64,000 bases of DNA, taken from assembly GCA_030537135.1 (NCBI GenBank), contig JAUNOP010000003.1, positions 1-64,000 of the forward strand. Reading direction: 5' to 3'. Shown here piece by piece: positions 16,185 through 24,952 of this stretch. The notes beneath the pieces are model-generated. The model did no database searches and was not told the DNA's origin. It saw nothing but the letters and a program-made list of their open reading frames with translations. Position 1 is the first letter of the stretch; every line of letters starts with the position of its first letter. The stretch comes from Eubacteriales bacterium. Its GTDB lineage: Bacteria > Bacillota > Clostridia > Lachnospirales > Lachnospiraceae. A program made the translations under genes and the position numbers.

Positions 16185-17366
16185 ATGGCAAAGAGAGATC
16201 GTTTATCAGGAAATGAGGCAGTGGCAATCGCCCTCAGACAGATTAACCCGGATGTATTTCCAGCGTTTCCAATCACTCCGTCCACAGAAATTCCGCAGTA
16301 TTTTGCATCCTTTGTGGCAAATGGACTGGTGGATACGGAGTTTATCCCAGTGGAGAGTGAACACAGCTCCATGAGCGCGGCTATCGGTGCAAGCGCAGCA
16401 GGCGCAAGGAGCCTCACGGCAACCTCCTCCTGCGGACTTGCTTACATGTGGGAGGAGCTGTACATCGCAGCTTCCAACCGTCTTCCCCTGGCTCTGGCTC
16501 TTGTGAACCGCGCCCTGTCAGGCCCGATTAACATTAACTGCGACCATTCTGACAGCATGGGCGCCAGAGACGCCGGATGGATCCAGATTTATGCAGAAAA
16601 TAATCAGGAAGCCTATGATAACATGGTTCAGGCTTATCGCATTTCCGAGCATAAGGATGTGCGTCTGCCCATTATGATTTGTCAGGATGGCTTTATTACC
16701 AGCCATGCAGTGGAAAATATTGAGCTTCTGGAGGATGTGGAGGTTAAGGACTTTGTGGGAGAATATGAGCCAGAGGATTATCTTCTGAACTCAAAATGTC
16801 CGCTGGCGGTGGGGCCTTATTCTGTGACCGATTACTATATGGAAGCAAAGAGAAACCAGGCAGAGGGCATGAGATGTGCCAAACAGGTGGTTTTGGAGGT
16901 CGCAGAGGAATTTGCCGCACTTTCCGGAAGACAGTACGGCCTTTTTGAGGAATATTGTCTGGACGATGCAGAAAGAGCAGTTGTGATGATCGGCTCGGCA
17001 GCAGGAACCACAAAGGACGCCATTGACAGACTTCGCGCAGCTGGCGAGAAGGTGGGACTTCTGAAAATCCGTCTGTATCGTCCATTCCCGGCAGAGGAGA
17101 TTGCAGGAGCGCTCTCTCATGTAAAGGCAGTGGCAGTGATGGATCGTGCGGAAGGCTATTCTAATCAGGGAGGTCCTCTGGGCGCAGACGTGATGGCGGC
17201 CATGTTCCGTGCAAGGTCAAAGGCCTTTGCAGTGAACTATGTGTATGGCCTGGGCGGCCGTGATGTGCGTGTCGAGGACATGGAAGGCGTCTTCGCAGAC
17301 CTGAAGAAGATAGTGGAAGACGGCGACGCAGGGGAAACCTACCGTTACCTGGGAGTCAGAGAGTAA
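16185..17366 (+). CDS. porA: 2-oxoacid:ferredoxin oxidoreductase, alpha subunit
   Basis: 393 residues, normal for separate alpha subunits. It starts with the family pattern GNEAVAIALRQINPDVFPAF and PITPSTEIPQYFA; VESEHSSMSAAIGASAAGAR follows. The start at 16185 follows AACTAAGGATGG, where the overlap of GGA with the upstream stop gives tight coupling. An upstream in-frame start at 16122 would overlap porD and is rejected. Pyruvate is the likeliest substrate by the Por-like subunit order; 2-oxoisovalerate is possible. Confidence 0.92.
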   Translation: MAKRDRLSGNEAVAIALRQINPDVFPAFPITPSTEIPQYFASFVANGLVDTEFIPVESEHSSMSAAIGASAAGARSLTATSSCGLAYMWEELYIAASNRLPLALALVNRALSGPININCDHSDSMGARDAGWIQIYAENNQEAYDNMVQAYRISEHKDVRLPIMICQDGFITSHAVENIELLEDVEVKDFVGEYEPEDYLLNSKCPLAVGPYSVTDYYMEAKRNQAEGMRCAKQVVLEVAEEFAALSGRQYGLFEEYCLDDAERAVVMIGSAAGTTKDAIDRLRAAGEKVGLLKIRLYRPFPAEEIAGALSHVKAVAVMDRAEGYSNQGGPLGADVMAAMFRARSKAFAVNYVYGLGGRDVRVEDMEGVFADLKKIVEDGDAGETYRYLGVRE

Positions 17367-17381
17367 GGAGGGGAGCAGAAG

Positions 17382-18314
17382 ATGAGCTACAATTTTAAAG
17401 AAACCATGAATAAACCGGAGCGTCTGGCTCCTGGACATAGGATGTGCGCGGGCTGCGGCGGAACCATTGCAGTGAGAAATGTGCTGCGCGGCCTTCATGA
17501 AGGAGACAAGGCGGTTATCGGAAATGCCACGGGCTGTCTGGAGGTGTCTACCTTTACATACCCTTATACTGCATGGGAAGACAGCTATATTCATAATGCG
17601 TTTGAAAATGCAGGCGCTACCATGAGCGGTGTGGAGGGAGCCTACAAGGCCCTGAAGAGAAAGGGAAGGCTGGACGATACCTACAAATTCATTACCTTTG
17701 GAGGAGACGGCGGAACCTATGATATTGGTCTTCAGTCTCTGTCAGGAGCTATGGAGAGAAACCATGATATGGTGTATGTGTGCTATGATAACGGAGCTTA
17801 CATGAATACTGGAATTCAGCGTTCCTCTGCGACTCCCATGTATGCGGACACCACGACAACTCCAGTGGGAAGCAAGAGCAATGGAAAGCCTCAGAACCGC
17901 AAGGATCTGGCGTCTGTGATTGCCGCTCATGATATTCCCTATGTGGCGCAGACCACATTTGTACAGAACTTTAAGGATTTACATATCAAGTCTGAAAAGG
18001 CTATTTATACGTCGGGAGCAGCATTTTTGAATATTATGGCTCCGTGTCCGAGAGGCTGGAGATATAATACGCCAGATATTATGGAAATCTGCAAATTGGG
18101 AGTGGAGACCTGCTACTGGCCGCTCTTTGAGGTGGTAGAGGGCAAGTGGATTCTGAACTATCAGCCAAAGAACAAGCTTCCGATTGAGGATTTTCTGAAA
18201 AAGCAGGGACGCTTTAAGCATCTGTTTAAGAAAGAGAACGAATATCTTATCGAAGCCTTCCAGAACGAGGTGGACAGAAGATGGGAGGAGCTTTTGTTTA
18301 GATGCTCCAGATAG
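17382..18314 (+). CDS. porB: 2-oxoacid:ferredoxin oxidoreductase, beta (TPP-binding) subunit
   Basis: 310 residues. Cys22 and Cys25 in MCAGCGG begin the iron-sulfur ligand set. The thiamine diphosphate motif is GGDGGTYDIG (~107-116) with the distal CYDNGAYMNTGIQRS. The start follows GGAGGGGAGCAG. Last gene of porGDAB. Most Clostridia use a single fused chain for pyruvate; this four-gene form is more typical of archaea and Thermotogae and also occurs in Clostridia as a second enzyme. Confidence 0.93.
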   Translation: MSYNFKETMNKPERLAPGHRMCAGCGGTIAVRNVLRGLHEGDKAVIGNATGCLEVSTFTYPYTAWEDSYIHNAFENAGATMSGVEGAYKALKRKGRLDDTYKFITFGGDGGTYDIGLQSLSGAMERNHDMVYVCYDNGAYMNTGIQRSSATPMYADTTTTPVGSKSNGKPQNRKDLASVIAAHDIPYVAQTTFVQNFKDLHIKSEKAIYTSGAAFLNIMAPCPRGWRYNTPDIMEICKLGVETCYWPLFEVVEGKWILNYQPKNKLPIEDFLKKQGRFKHLFKKENEYLIEAFQNEVDRRWEELLFRCSR

Positions 18315-18331
18315 ATAATTGAAAAAATGAT

Positions 18332-18410
18332 TTAACGTATCAGGGAAGTCCCCCACTTCAATTTCGCAGAGAAATAAGCGGTGGGGGACTTCTTTGCCTC
18401 AGAGCGGGAC
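18332..18410 (+). repeat. Mosaic repeat, hairpin-1 module
   Basis: TTAACGTATCAGGGAAGTCC, core CACTTCAATTTCGCAGAGAA, ATAAGCGGTGGGGGACTTC, then TTTGCCTCAGAG. GAAGTCCCCCAC pairs perfectly with GTGGGGGACTTC. The CACTTC/GTGGGG variation keeps pairing relative to the 912 copy. Starts 17 bases after porB and may serve as its transcription end. Confidence 0.78.
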
Positions 18411-18415
18411 AGCAG

Positions 18416-18480
18416 CCGTGTGAATAGTAACCTGCCAAGTGTGCCGCTGTGAATGCAGCAAAGAGTAACACTTGCCATTT
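18416..18480 (+). repeat. GTGAACAGTAA-type dispersed motif (double)
   Basis: GTGTGAATAGTAACCTGCC followed by GCTGTGAATGCAGCAAAGAG and TAACACTTGCC. Two diverged units in tandem next to hairpin 1. The last part supplies the malY -35 box. Confidence 0.5.
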
Positions 18481-18500
18481 CAATGAGCCAATGATATACT
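18472..18500 (+). promoter_or_regulatory. Promoter of malY-two-component operon
   Basis: TTGCCA (18472-18477), 17-base spacer, TATACT (18495-18500) with extended -10 TGA. The -35 lies inside the repeat motif. Confidence 0.65.
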
Positions 18501-18564
18501 GAAACCACAAGAGGTGAGAAGGAGGCGGGCCGTGAAGAAATTTTTTAGAGAGAGGAATAAACCA

Positions 18565-19815
18565 ATGAAATACGATTTTACAAGTATCATAGACAGACAT
18601 GGAATGGACGCCATAGCAGTAGATTTGCCGGATAAAACAGACGGCTTTGCCCCGTCCAAGCCAAAGGAGGGCTTTGACCAGATTCCCATGTGGGTGGCTG
18701 ACATGAATTTTCCCACCGTTCCCTCTGTTATTCGGGCGATTACAGACAGGGCGCAGCATCCGATGTTCGGATACTTCAGTCCCAGAAAGGAATATTTTGA
18801 TGCTGTCATTAACTGGCAGGAGGAGAGGAACGGGGTAAAGGGACTGACAGCAGAATGCATTGGCTATGAGAACGGCGTTCTGGGAGGCGTGGTGTCTGCG
18901 CTGGAGGCATTTACAGCTCCAGGAGACAAGGTGTTGGTGCATAGCCCGACCTACATTGGATTTGAAGGCTCTGTGGCAAACTGTGGAAGAGCGCTTGTCC
19001 ACAGCAGTCTGATTCCAGATGACAGGGGCGTCTTAAGAATGAATTATAAGGATATGGAAGAGAAAATCCAGAAGCACAGAATTCACACTGCCATTTTCTG
19101 TTCTCCTCACAACCCGTGCGGCCGTGTGTGGGAGAGATGGGAAATAGAGGAGGCTATGGAGATCTACAGGAGAAACGACGTTATTGTCATCAGCGATGAG
19201 ATCTGGAGCGATATCATTCTGGACGGTTATCGCCACATTCCGACGCAATCTGTGAGCGAGGACGCCAGAAACAGGACGATTGCCATGTACGCGCCCTCCA
19301 AAACCTTTAACCTTGCCGGACTGGTTGGATCCTACCACATTATTTATAATTCTCTTCTGCGCGACCGTGTGCGTGCCTGCGGTTCAAAGTCTCATTACAA
19401 TTCCATGAACCTGCTCAGCATGTATGCGCTGATTGGAGCTTATACACAGGAGGGACACGAATGGGTGGATGAATTGTGTGCAGTTATCACTGAAAATGTG
19501 GATTATGCCTGCAATTTTATAGAACATAACCTTAAGGGAGTGAGAACCACGAGACCTCAGGGAACCTATATGCTGTATCTGGACTGTACAGAATATTGCA
19601 AAAGGCATGGAAAAACCGTGGATGACCTGCTTGCTGCTGCCTGGGATGTGGGCGTGGATTATCAGGATGGAAGACCCTTTCAAAAGGAGAATACAATTCG
19701 CATGAATCTTGCCCTTCCGATGGAGAGAATACAGGAGGCTATGAGAAGACTGAAGAGGTATGTGTTTATAGATTCGTGTAGTGAACATGCCGGAGAGGAG
19801 ACAGGGGGGCGGTGA
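18565..19815 (+). CDS. MalY/PatB-type PLP aminotransferase, probable cystathionine beta-lyase
   Basis: 416 residues, fold-type I. Family start pattern YDFTSIIDRHGMDAIAVDLP, with IPMWVADMNFPTVPSVIRAI. The PLP Schiff-base lysine is Lys246 in APSKTFNLAGL. PHNPCGRVW and SDEIWSDIIL are PLP-contact regions. Homologues cleave C-S bonds of cystathionine, or regulate (MalY). Start 18565 follows AGAGAGGA; a longer start at 18514 is unlikely. The stop overlaps the next gene's GTG start. Confidence 0.9.
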   Translation: MKYDFTSIIDRHGMDAIAVDLPDKTDGFAPSKPKEGFDQIPMWVADMNFPTVPSVIRAITDRAQHPMFGYFSPRKEYFDAVINWQEERNGVKGLTAECIGYENGVLGGVVSALEAFTAPGDKVLVHSPTYIGFEGSVANCGRALVHSSLIPDDRGVLRMNYKDMEEKIQKHRIHTAIFCSPHNPCGRVWERWEIEEAMEIYRRNDVIVISDEIWSDIILDGYRHIPTQSVSEDARNRTIAMYAPSKTFNLAGLVGSYHIIYNSLLRDRVRACGSKSHYNSMNLLSMYALIGAYTQEGHEWVDELCAVITENVDYACNFIEHNLKGVRTTRPQGTYMLYLDCTEYCKRHGKTVDDLLAAAWDVGVDYQDGRPFQKENTIRMNLALPMERIQEAMRRLKRYVFIDSCSEHAGEETGGR

Positions 19816-20486
19816 AAACCATACTTTTATTGGAGGACGATAGACATCTGAATCAGGGAATTGCTCTGAAGCTTCGGAAGGAGGGATATGAGGTTCTTCC
19901 GGCGCTTTGCGTGAAGGAAGCAAAGGAGCTTTGCCGTGCGCACAGCATTGATCTGATTATCAGTGACATTATGCTTGGAGACGAAAGCGGCCTGGATTTT
20001 TGTGCACAGGTGCGTAAATCCAGCGATGTGTATATTATTTTTCTCACAGCCATGGATCAGGAGATTGATATGATATCTGCCTATGATATTGGTGCAGATG
20101 ACTATATTACAAAGCCTTTCAGCCTGATGATACTGCTTTCCAAGGTGCATGCCTGTATGCGAAGAATAGATGGAAAAGGAAAAAAGGGAATCTCTTCAGG
20201 AAATATTTCTGTATCTTATTCAGAGATGAAGGCATATAAGGATGGGGTCGATTTGTTCCTCAGCAAAAAGGAGCTGCAGCTTTTGGTATATCTGATGGAA
20301 AATGCCGGGCAGGTACTCTCCAAGGAGCAGGTTTTAGAGCATATCTGGGATGTGGACGGACAGTTTGTGGACGATAATACTGTGCCGGTCTACATCAGCC
20401 GTCTAAGGACAAAGATTGGAGGAGACCGTATCTTGACTGTGAGAGGAATTGGATATATATGGATAAACGAATGTATAAAGGAGTAG
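19812..20486 (+). CDS. Response regulator, OmpR/PhoB family
   Basis: 224 residues. A receiver domain with phospho-acceptor Asp52 in IISDIMLG and Lys in YITKPFS, followed by a C-terminal winged helix (from ~125; KEQVLEHIWDVDGQFVDDNT, VRGIGYIW). Start codon is GTG at 19812, overlapping the aminotransferase stop, so translation is probably coupled. Its sensor overlaps downstream. Likely target: the ABC transporter at 24278, which lies past leuS, by analogy with RR-HK-ABC modules. Confidence 0.9.
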   Translation: MKTILLLEDDRHLNQGIALKLRKEGYEVLPALCVKEAKELCRAHSIDLIISDIMLGDESGLDFCAQVRKSSDVYIIFLTAMDQEIDMISAYDIGADDYITKPFSLMILLSKVHACMRRIDGKGKKGISSGNISVSYSEMKAYKDGVDLFLSKKELQLLVYLMENAGQVLSKEQVLEHIWDVDGQFVDDNTVPVYISRLRTKIGGDRILTVRGIGYIWINECIKE

Positions 20487-21598
20487 TCCTGATGGCAGGA
20501 CTGCTTTTTTTCATAGCAGCAGCTCTTGCCGTGCTTTTTGGGCTTTTTGGGGAGCAAATTTCAAAGAGAGAGTATAGAGCGGCAGGGGCGCTTCTTCTGG
20601 AAGATCCCCAGCTGGAGAAAGAGATTATAGGAGCCTTTTGGAAAAAAGAGAACAGAGCAGACAAAGAGGAAAGGCAGAGGGCAGGAGAGGCGCTTGCGCA
20701 AAAATATGGATATTCTGCAAAAACACAGGAGGAGCTTTTTTTGCCCTATATCATGGCAGGAGGAGCTATTCTTCTGGCAGGAGCTTTTGGGCTTTTTCTT
20801 GTGTGGAGAAGGCTGTTTATAAGCGCTGCAGGAGACAGAGAGGAGACGCAGAGAACAAGAGAGGCGCTCACAGAGCTGGAAAGCCGCTTTGAGCAGGCGA
20901 TGGTACGTCTGGAAAAGGAGGAAAATGATACCAAAATCTTAATCAGTGATATTTCTCACCAGCTAAAGACTCCGATTGCTTCTTTGAAGCTGGGATATGA
21001 AATTATACAGACTACGGCTTTGGAGGAGGAAGAGAGGGAGGAGCTTGTGCAAAAGGAATATGAGGATTTGAAAAAGCTGGAGGCACTCCTGGAATCGCTT
21101 ATGAATTTGTCAAAGCTGGAAGCAAGGCTGATTCAGATACAGCCAGTGGAAGCGAGCCTGAGAGCAACTCTTACCAATGCTGTGAACAGCGTTTATATGA
21201 AGGCTTTGGAAAAGCAGATAGACATTTCCATGGAACCCTTTGAGGACATAAGGCTTGTGCATGACCCCAAGTGGACGGCAGAGGTCTTTGTGAATATCCT
21301 GGATAATGCAGTGAAATATTCGGACAGGGGAAGCCATGTGTGCATTCTGGTAGAGGAGATGGTTTCCTATGCTCTGGTCAGAGTTCAGGACGAGGGAATC
21401 GGAATTCCCCCTGAAGAGAGAAATCAGATTTTTAAGCGTTTTTACAGAGGAAAAAGCGACAGGATTTTGTGTACAGAAGGGTCTGGAATTGGACTTTACC
21501 TTGCAAGAAGAATCATTGAGGAGCAGGGAGGCGCGGTCAGTGTAAAGGATGGAATGGAAGGGGGAAGTGAATTCTGCGTTTTGCTGAGAAAGAAATAA
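20459..21598 (+). CDS. Sensor histidine kinase with two membrane spans
   Basis: 379 residues. Spans at ~10-31 and ~97-119 flank a ~65-residue extracytoplasmic segment. The HisKA domain has phospho-acceptor His167 in DISHQLKTP. N-box VNILDNAVKYS and G-boxes DEGIGIPPEERN and GSGIGLYLARR form the ATP lid. Overlaps the regulator gene by 28 bases. A shorter start at 20492 has a better site (AAAGGAG, 9 bases) but loses the basic residues before the first span, so the start is uncertain. Confidence 0.88.
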   Translation: MDKRMYKGVVLMAGLLFFIAAALAVLFGLFGEQISKREYRAAGALLLEDPQLEKEIIGAFWKKENRADKEERQRAGEALAQKYGYSAKTQEELFLPYIMAGGAILLAGAFGLFLVWRRLFISAAGDREETQRTREALTELESRFEQAMVRLEKEENDTKILISDISHQLKTPIASLKLGYEIIQTTALEEEEREELVQKEYEDLKKLEALLESLMNLSKLEARLIQIQPVEASLRATLTNAVNSVYMKALEKQIDISMEPFEDIRLVHDPKWTAEVFVNILDNAVKYSDRGSHVCILVEEMVSYALVRVQDEGIGIPPEERNQIFKRFYRGKSDRILCTEGSGIGLYLARRIIEEQGGAVSVKDGMEGGSEFCVLLRKK

Positions 21599-21673
21599 AT
21601 GCTGATTGCCCTCTGCCTGCTTGAAATCGCAGCATGGTGTTTGGGACTTTTACGTAAACCTGTAAAAACAGGA

Positions 21674-21702
21674 TTGTTTTTTTCTTAGAAACGGGATATA
21701 AT
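21674..21702 (+). promoter_or_regulatory. Promoter of leuS
   Basis: TTGTTT (21674-21679), 17-base spacer, TATAAT (21697-21702). No T-box aptamer or its GGGTGG core is visible in the short leader. Confidence 0.65.
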
Positions 21703-21737
21703 GCAAAAGAAATATTAATGAGAATGGTGATTGAATT

Positions 21738-24137
21738 ATGAGATATGAATTTAAGAAAATCGAGCCGAAATGGCAGAAGAAATGGGAAGACGCCAGGATT
21801 TTCCAGGCCTCTGACAAGAGTGACAAGCCGAAATTCTATGGCCTTGTAGAATTCCCCTATCCCAGCGGCGCGGGTATGCATGTGGGACATATTAAAGCCT
21901 ATGCAGGCCTTGAGGTTGTCTCCAGAAAGCGCCGTATGCAGGGATACAATGTATTGTTTCCAATTGGCTTTGACGCCTTTGGACTCCCGGCAGAGAATTA
22001 TGCTATCAAGACAAACACACATCCCCGCGTTATCACAGACCAGAACATTGCGCGCTTTTCAGAGCAGCTTAAAAAGGTGGGATTTTCCTATGACTGGAGC
22101 CGCGTGATCGATACGACAGATGAAAAATATTATAAGTGGACACAGTGGATTTTCCTCAAGCTGTTTGAAAAGGGGCTGGCATACAGAGACAAAACACTGG
22201 TAAATTATTGTCCTTCCTGCAAGGTTGTTCTGTCTAATGAGGACAGCCAGGGTGGCAAATGCGATATCTGCCACAGCGATGTAGTACAGAGATCTAAGGA
22301 GGTATGGTACCTGCGGATTACCAAGTACGCAGATAAGCTTCTGGAGGGTCTGGAAACCGTGGATTATCCTGAGAATATCAAACAGCAGCAGAGAAACTGG
22401 ATTGGAAAATCCACAGGCGCTTTTGTGAATTTTTCTCTGGAGAATCTGGACGAGCAGCTTCGCATCTATACAACCCGTCCTGATACTCTGTTTGGAGTTA
22501 CCTTCATGGTAATTGCTCCGGAGCATCCGCTGATTGACAAGTATGCGGACAAAATCACAAATATGAGCGAGATTGAGGACTACCGCAGGGAATGCGCCAA
22601 GAAGAGCGAGTTTGAGCGTACCCAGATTAACAAGGACAAAACAGGCGTAAGAATCGAGGGCATTAAGGCAGTCAATCCTGTGAATAAAAAGGCTATTCCT
22701 GTCTATATTGCAGATTATGTTATGATGGGCTATGGAACAGGCGCCATTATGGCTGTGCCTGCTCATGACCAGAGAGACTATGACTTTGCAAAGAAGTTTG
22801 GCATTGATATTATTGAGGTTATCAAGGGCGGAGATATCTCCAAGGAGGCCTATACCGGAGACGGAGAGATGGTAAATTCTGATTTCCTCAACGGCATGAC
22901 CAAGAAGAAGGATTCCATTCACCGTATGCTTGAGGTGCTTGAGGAAAGAGGGATCGGCGAGGCTGGCATACAGTACAAGATGAAGGACTGGGCATTCAAC
23001 CGTCAGAGATACTGGGGCGAGCCTATCCCTATTATACACTGCCCGAAATGCGGAATGGTATCAGTTCCGTATGAGGAGCTGCCGCTTCGCCTGCCTGAGG
23101 TGGAGCATTTCCAGCCGGGTGAGGACGGAGAATCTCCTCTGGCAAAGATTGAGAGCTTTGTGAATTGTAAGTGTCCGAAATGTAAGGGACCGGCAAAGAG
23201 AGAGACAGATACCATGCCGCAGTGGGCTGGTTCCTCCTGGTATTTTCTGCGCTATATAGACCCGGACAATAACGAAGCCCTGGCAGACATGGACAAGCTC
23301 AAATACTGGATGCCCGTAGACTGGTATAACGGCGGTATGGAGCATGTTACCCGTCATATGATTTACTCTCGCTTCTGGCATCACTTTTTATATGATATTG
23401 GCGCAGTCAATACCTTTGAGCCTTATGCAAAGCGTTCTGCGCAGGGGCTGATTCTGGGCTCTGACAATACAAAAATGAGTAAATCAAAAGGAAATGTAGT
23501 AGATCCGCTGGATGTGGTGAAGGAGTATGGAGCAGACACTCTGAGAACCTATGTGCTGTTTATGGGTGATTACTCAGCCTCTACACCGTGGAGCGATAAT
23601 GCAGTGAAGGGCTGCAAGAAGTTCCTGGAGCGAGTTGCCCGTCTGGAAGAGAATGTAACAGAGGAGAATGTTCCGTCTCTTGAGAGCAAGGTTCACAAGA
23701 CAATCAAGAAGGTATCAGATGATGTGGAGAACATGAAGTACAATACAGCCATTGCTGCGCTCATGTCCCTTCTGAATGATTTTGAGGACGCCAAGAAGGT
23801 TGGAAAGGAGCAGTATCTGACCTTTATTAAGCTCCTTTGCCCGTTTGCACCGCATATCTGCGAGGAGCTGTGGCAGCATATGGGACAGGAGGGCTTTGTC
23901 TCTGTTGCAAAGTGGCCGGAGTATGATGAGACCAAGACCATTGACAGCACGGTAGAAATCAGCGTCCAGGTAAATGGAAAGCCAAGAGCAGTTCTTGCGG
24001 TTCCTACTAACTGCGATGAGGAAACAGCAGCATCTGCAGCAAGGGAGGTACCGAGAATCGCGGATCTGCTTGCAGGTAAGCGAATTGTAAAGACCATTTA
24101 CAGAGCAAATAAGATTCTGAACTTTGTGGTAAAATAA
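21738..24137 (+). CDS. leuS: Leucyl-tRNA synthetase
   Basis: 799 residues, class I. The HIGH-type motif is HVGH in PYPSGAGMHVGHIKAYAGLE and the KMSKS motif is NTKMSKSKGN. A CP1 editing domain (~220-410, TTRPDTLFGVT; PAHDQRDYDFA) removes mischarged amino acids. Zinc-type CPSCKVVLSNEDSQGGKCDI is in the ZN1 region. A C-terminal VNGKPRAVLAVP is the tRNA-interacting domain. The start follows AATGGTGATTG. Separates the two-component genes from the ABC transporter. Confidence 0.98.
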   Translation: MRYEFKKIEPKWQKKWEDARIFQASDKSDKPKFYGLVEFPYPSGAGMHVGHIKAYAGLEVVSRKRRMQGYNVLFPIGFDAFGLPAENYAIKTNTHPRVITDQNIARFSEQLKKVGFSYDWSRVIDTTDEKYYKWTQWIFLKLFEKGLAYRDKTLVNYCPSCKVVLSNEDSQGGKCDICHSDVVQRSKEVWYLRITKYADKLLEGLETVDYPENIKQQQRNWIGKSTGAFVNFSLENLDEQLRIYTTRPDTLFGVTFMVIAPEHPLIDKYADKITNMSEIEDYRRECAKKSEFERTQINKDKTGVRIEGIKAVNPVNKKAIPVYIADYVMMGYGTGAIMAVPAHDQRDYDFAKKFGIDIIEVIKGGDISKEAYTGDGEMVNSDFLNGMTKKKDSIHRMLEVLEERGIGEAGIQYKMKDWAFNRQRYWGEPIPIIHCPKCGMVSVPYEELPLRLPEVEHFQPGEDGESPLAKIESFVNCKCPKCKGPAKRETDTMPQWAGSSWYFLRYIDPDNNEALADMDKLKYWMPVDWYNGGMEHVTRHMIYSRFWHHFLYDIGAVNTFEPYAKRSAQGLILGSDNTKMSKSKGNVVDPLDVVKEYGADTLRTYVLFMGDYSASTPWSDNAVKGCKKFLERVARLEENVTEENVPSLESKVHKTIKKVSDDVENMKYNTAIAALMSLLNDFEDAKKVGKEQYLTFIKLLCPFAPHICEELWQHMGQEGFVSVAKWPEYDETKTIDSTVEISVQVNGKPRAVLAVPTNCDEETAASAAREVPRIADLLAGKRIVKTIYRANKILNFVVK

Positions 24138-24154
24138 TCAAAGCTTATATTAAC

Positions 24155-24228
24155 GAATATTCTTACATTTTCTTTATGATTTTTGTTAAGAAGCTGTAAG
24201 CCTTCCCTGTTAGGATATATACTATACT
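24155..24228 (+). promoter_or_regulatory. Probable activator-dependent promoter of the ABC exporter
   Basis: A -10 TATACT (24223-24228) has no good -35 at 17 bases. Upstream are TTCTTACATTTTC and TTAAGAAGCTGTAAG, with CTTACA and TGTAAG as inverted copies. That is where an OmpR-type activator would bind. A CTCAGC/GCTGAG hairpin starts at 24227. This is inference from layout. Confidence 0.4.
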
Positions 24229-24277
24229 CAGCAAGCCGCTGAGATACAATTATTCTGACAGGAGGAGGCTTTTATTT

Positions 24278-24952
24278 ATGCAGGGAATCTTAGAGACAAA
24301 GGATTTGGTGAAGTATTACGGCACAGGCGAAAACATGGTCAGGGCAATTGACCATACAGATATTTCCATTGCACCGGGGCAGTTTACCGCAGTGGTCGGA
24401 CGCTCAGGCTCAGGAAAAAGCACGCTGCTTCATATGCTGGGAGGTCTGGACCGCCCGGACTCGGGCAAGGTTTATATTGAGGGAAAGGATATTTTTTCAC
24501 TGAAGGATGAGGAGCTGGCCGTGTTTCGGCGAAGAAAAATCGGTTTTATTTTCCAGAGCTATAACCTGGTTCCCTCTCTGAATGTATGGGAGAACGTGAT
24601 TCTCCCCATTGGACTTGATAACAGAAGTATAGACAAAAAATATGTAATGCATATCCTGGAACGTATAGGTCTCACAGACAGGCTTCACGCCCTTCCCGGT
24701 ACGCTCTCAGGAGGGCAGCAGCAGAGAGTTGCCATTGCCCGCGCCCTGGCTGCAAGACCAGCAATCATTCTTGCAGACGAGCCGACTGGAAATCTGGACT
24801 CCAGGACAGAGCTGGAGGTGGTTGCCCTTTTGAAAAGCTGTGTGGCAGAGTACAGTCAGACCCTGGTCATGATTACCCATGACGAGACGATTGCCCAGAT
24901 GGCGGACAGGGTGATTGTCATAGAGGATGGTAAGGTGGTGAAGCAGTCATGA
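24278..24952 (+). CDS. ABC transporter ATP-binding protein, MacB/LolD type
   Basis: 224 residues. Walker [10 protein letters not shown] (41-49), Q-loop [18 protein letters not shown], signature LSGGQQQR, Walker [15 protein letters not shown]-loop ITHDE. Drives the FtsX-like permease that follows; the stop overlaps that gene's start (ATGA). Such exporters act in peptide antibiotic defence or lipoprotein/peptide export. Start follows GACAGGAGGAGG. Confidence 0.94.
   Translation: MQGILETKDLVKYYGTGENMVRAIDHTDISIAPGQFTAVVGRSGSGKSTLLHMLGGLDRPDSGKVYIEGKDIFSLKDEELAVFRRRKIGFIFQSYNLVPSLNVWENVILPIGLDNRSIDKKYVMHILERIGLTDRLHALPGTLSGGQQQRVAIARALAARPAIILADEPTGNLDSRTELEVVALLKSCVAEYSQTLVMITHDETIAQMADRVIVIEDGKVVKQS

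Noticed and set aside
21599..21737. T-box riboswitch before leuS
   Set aside because: The leader after the promoter is only ~30 bases and has no T-box sequence.
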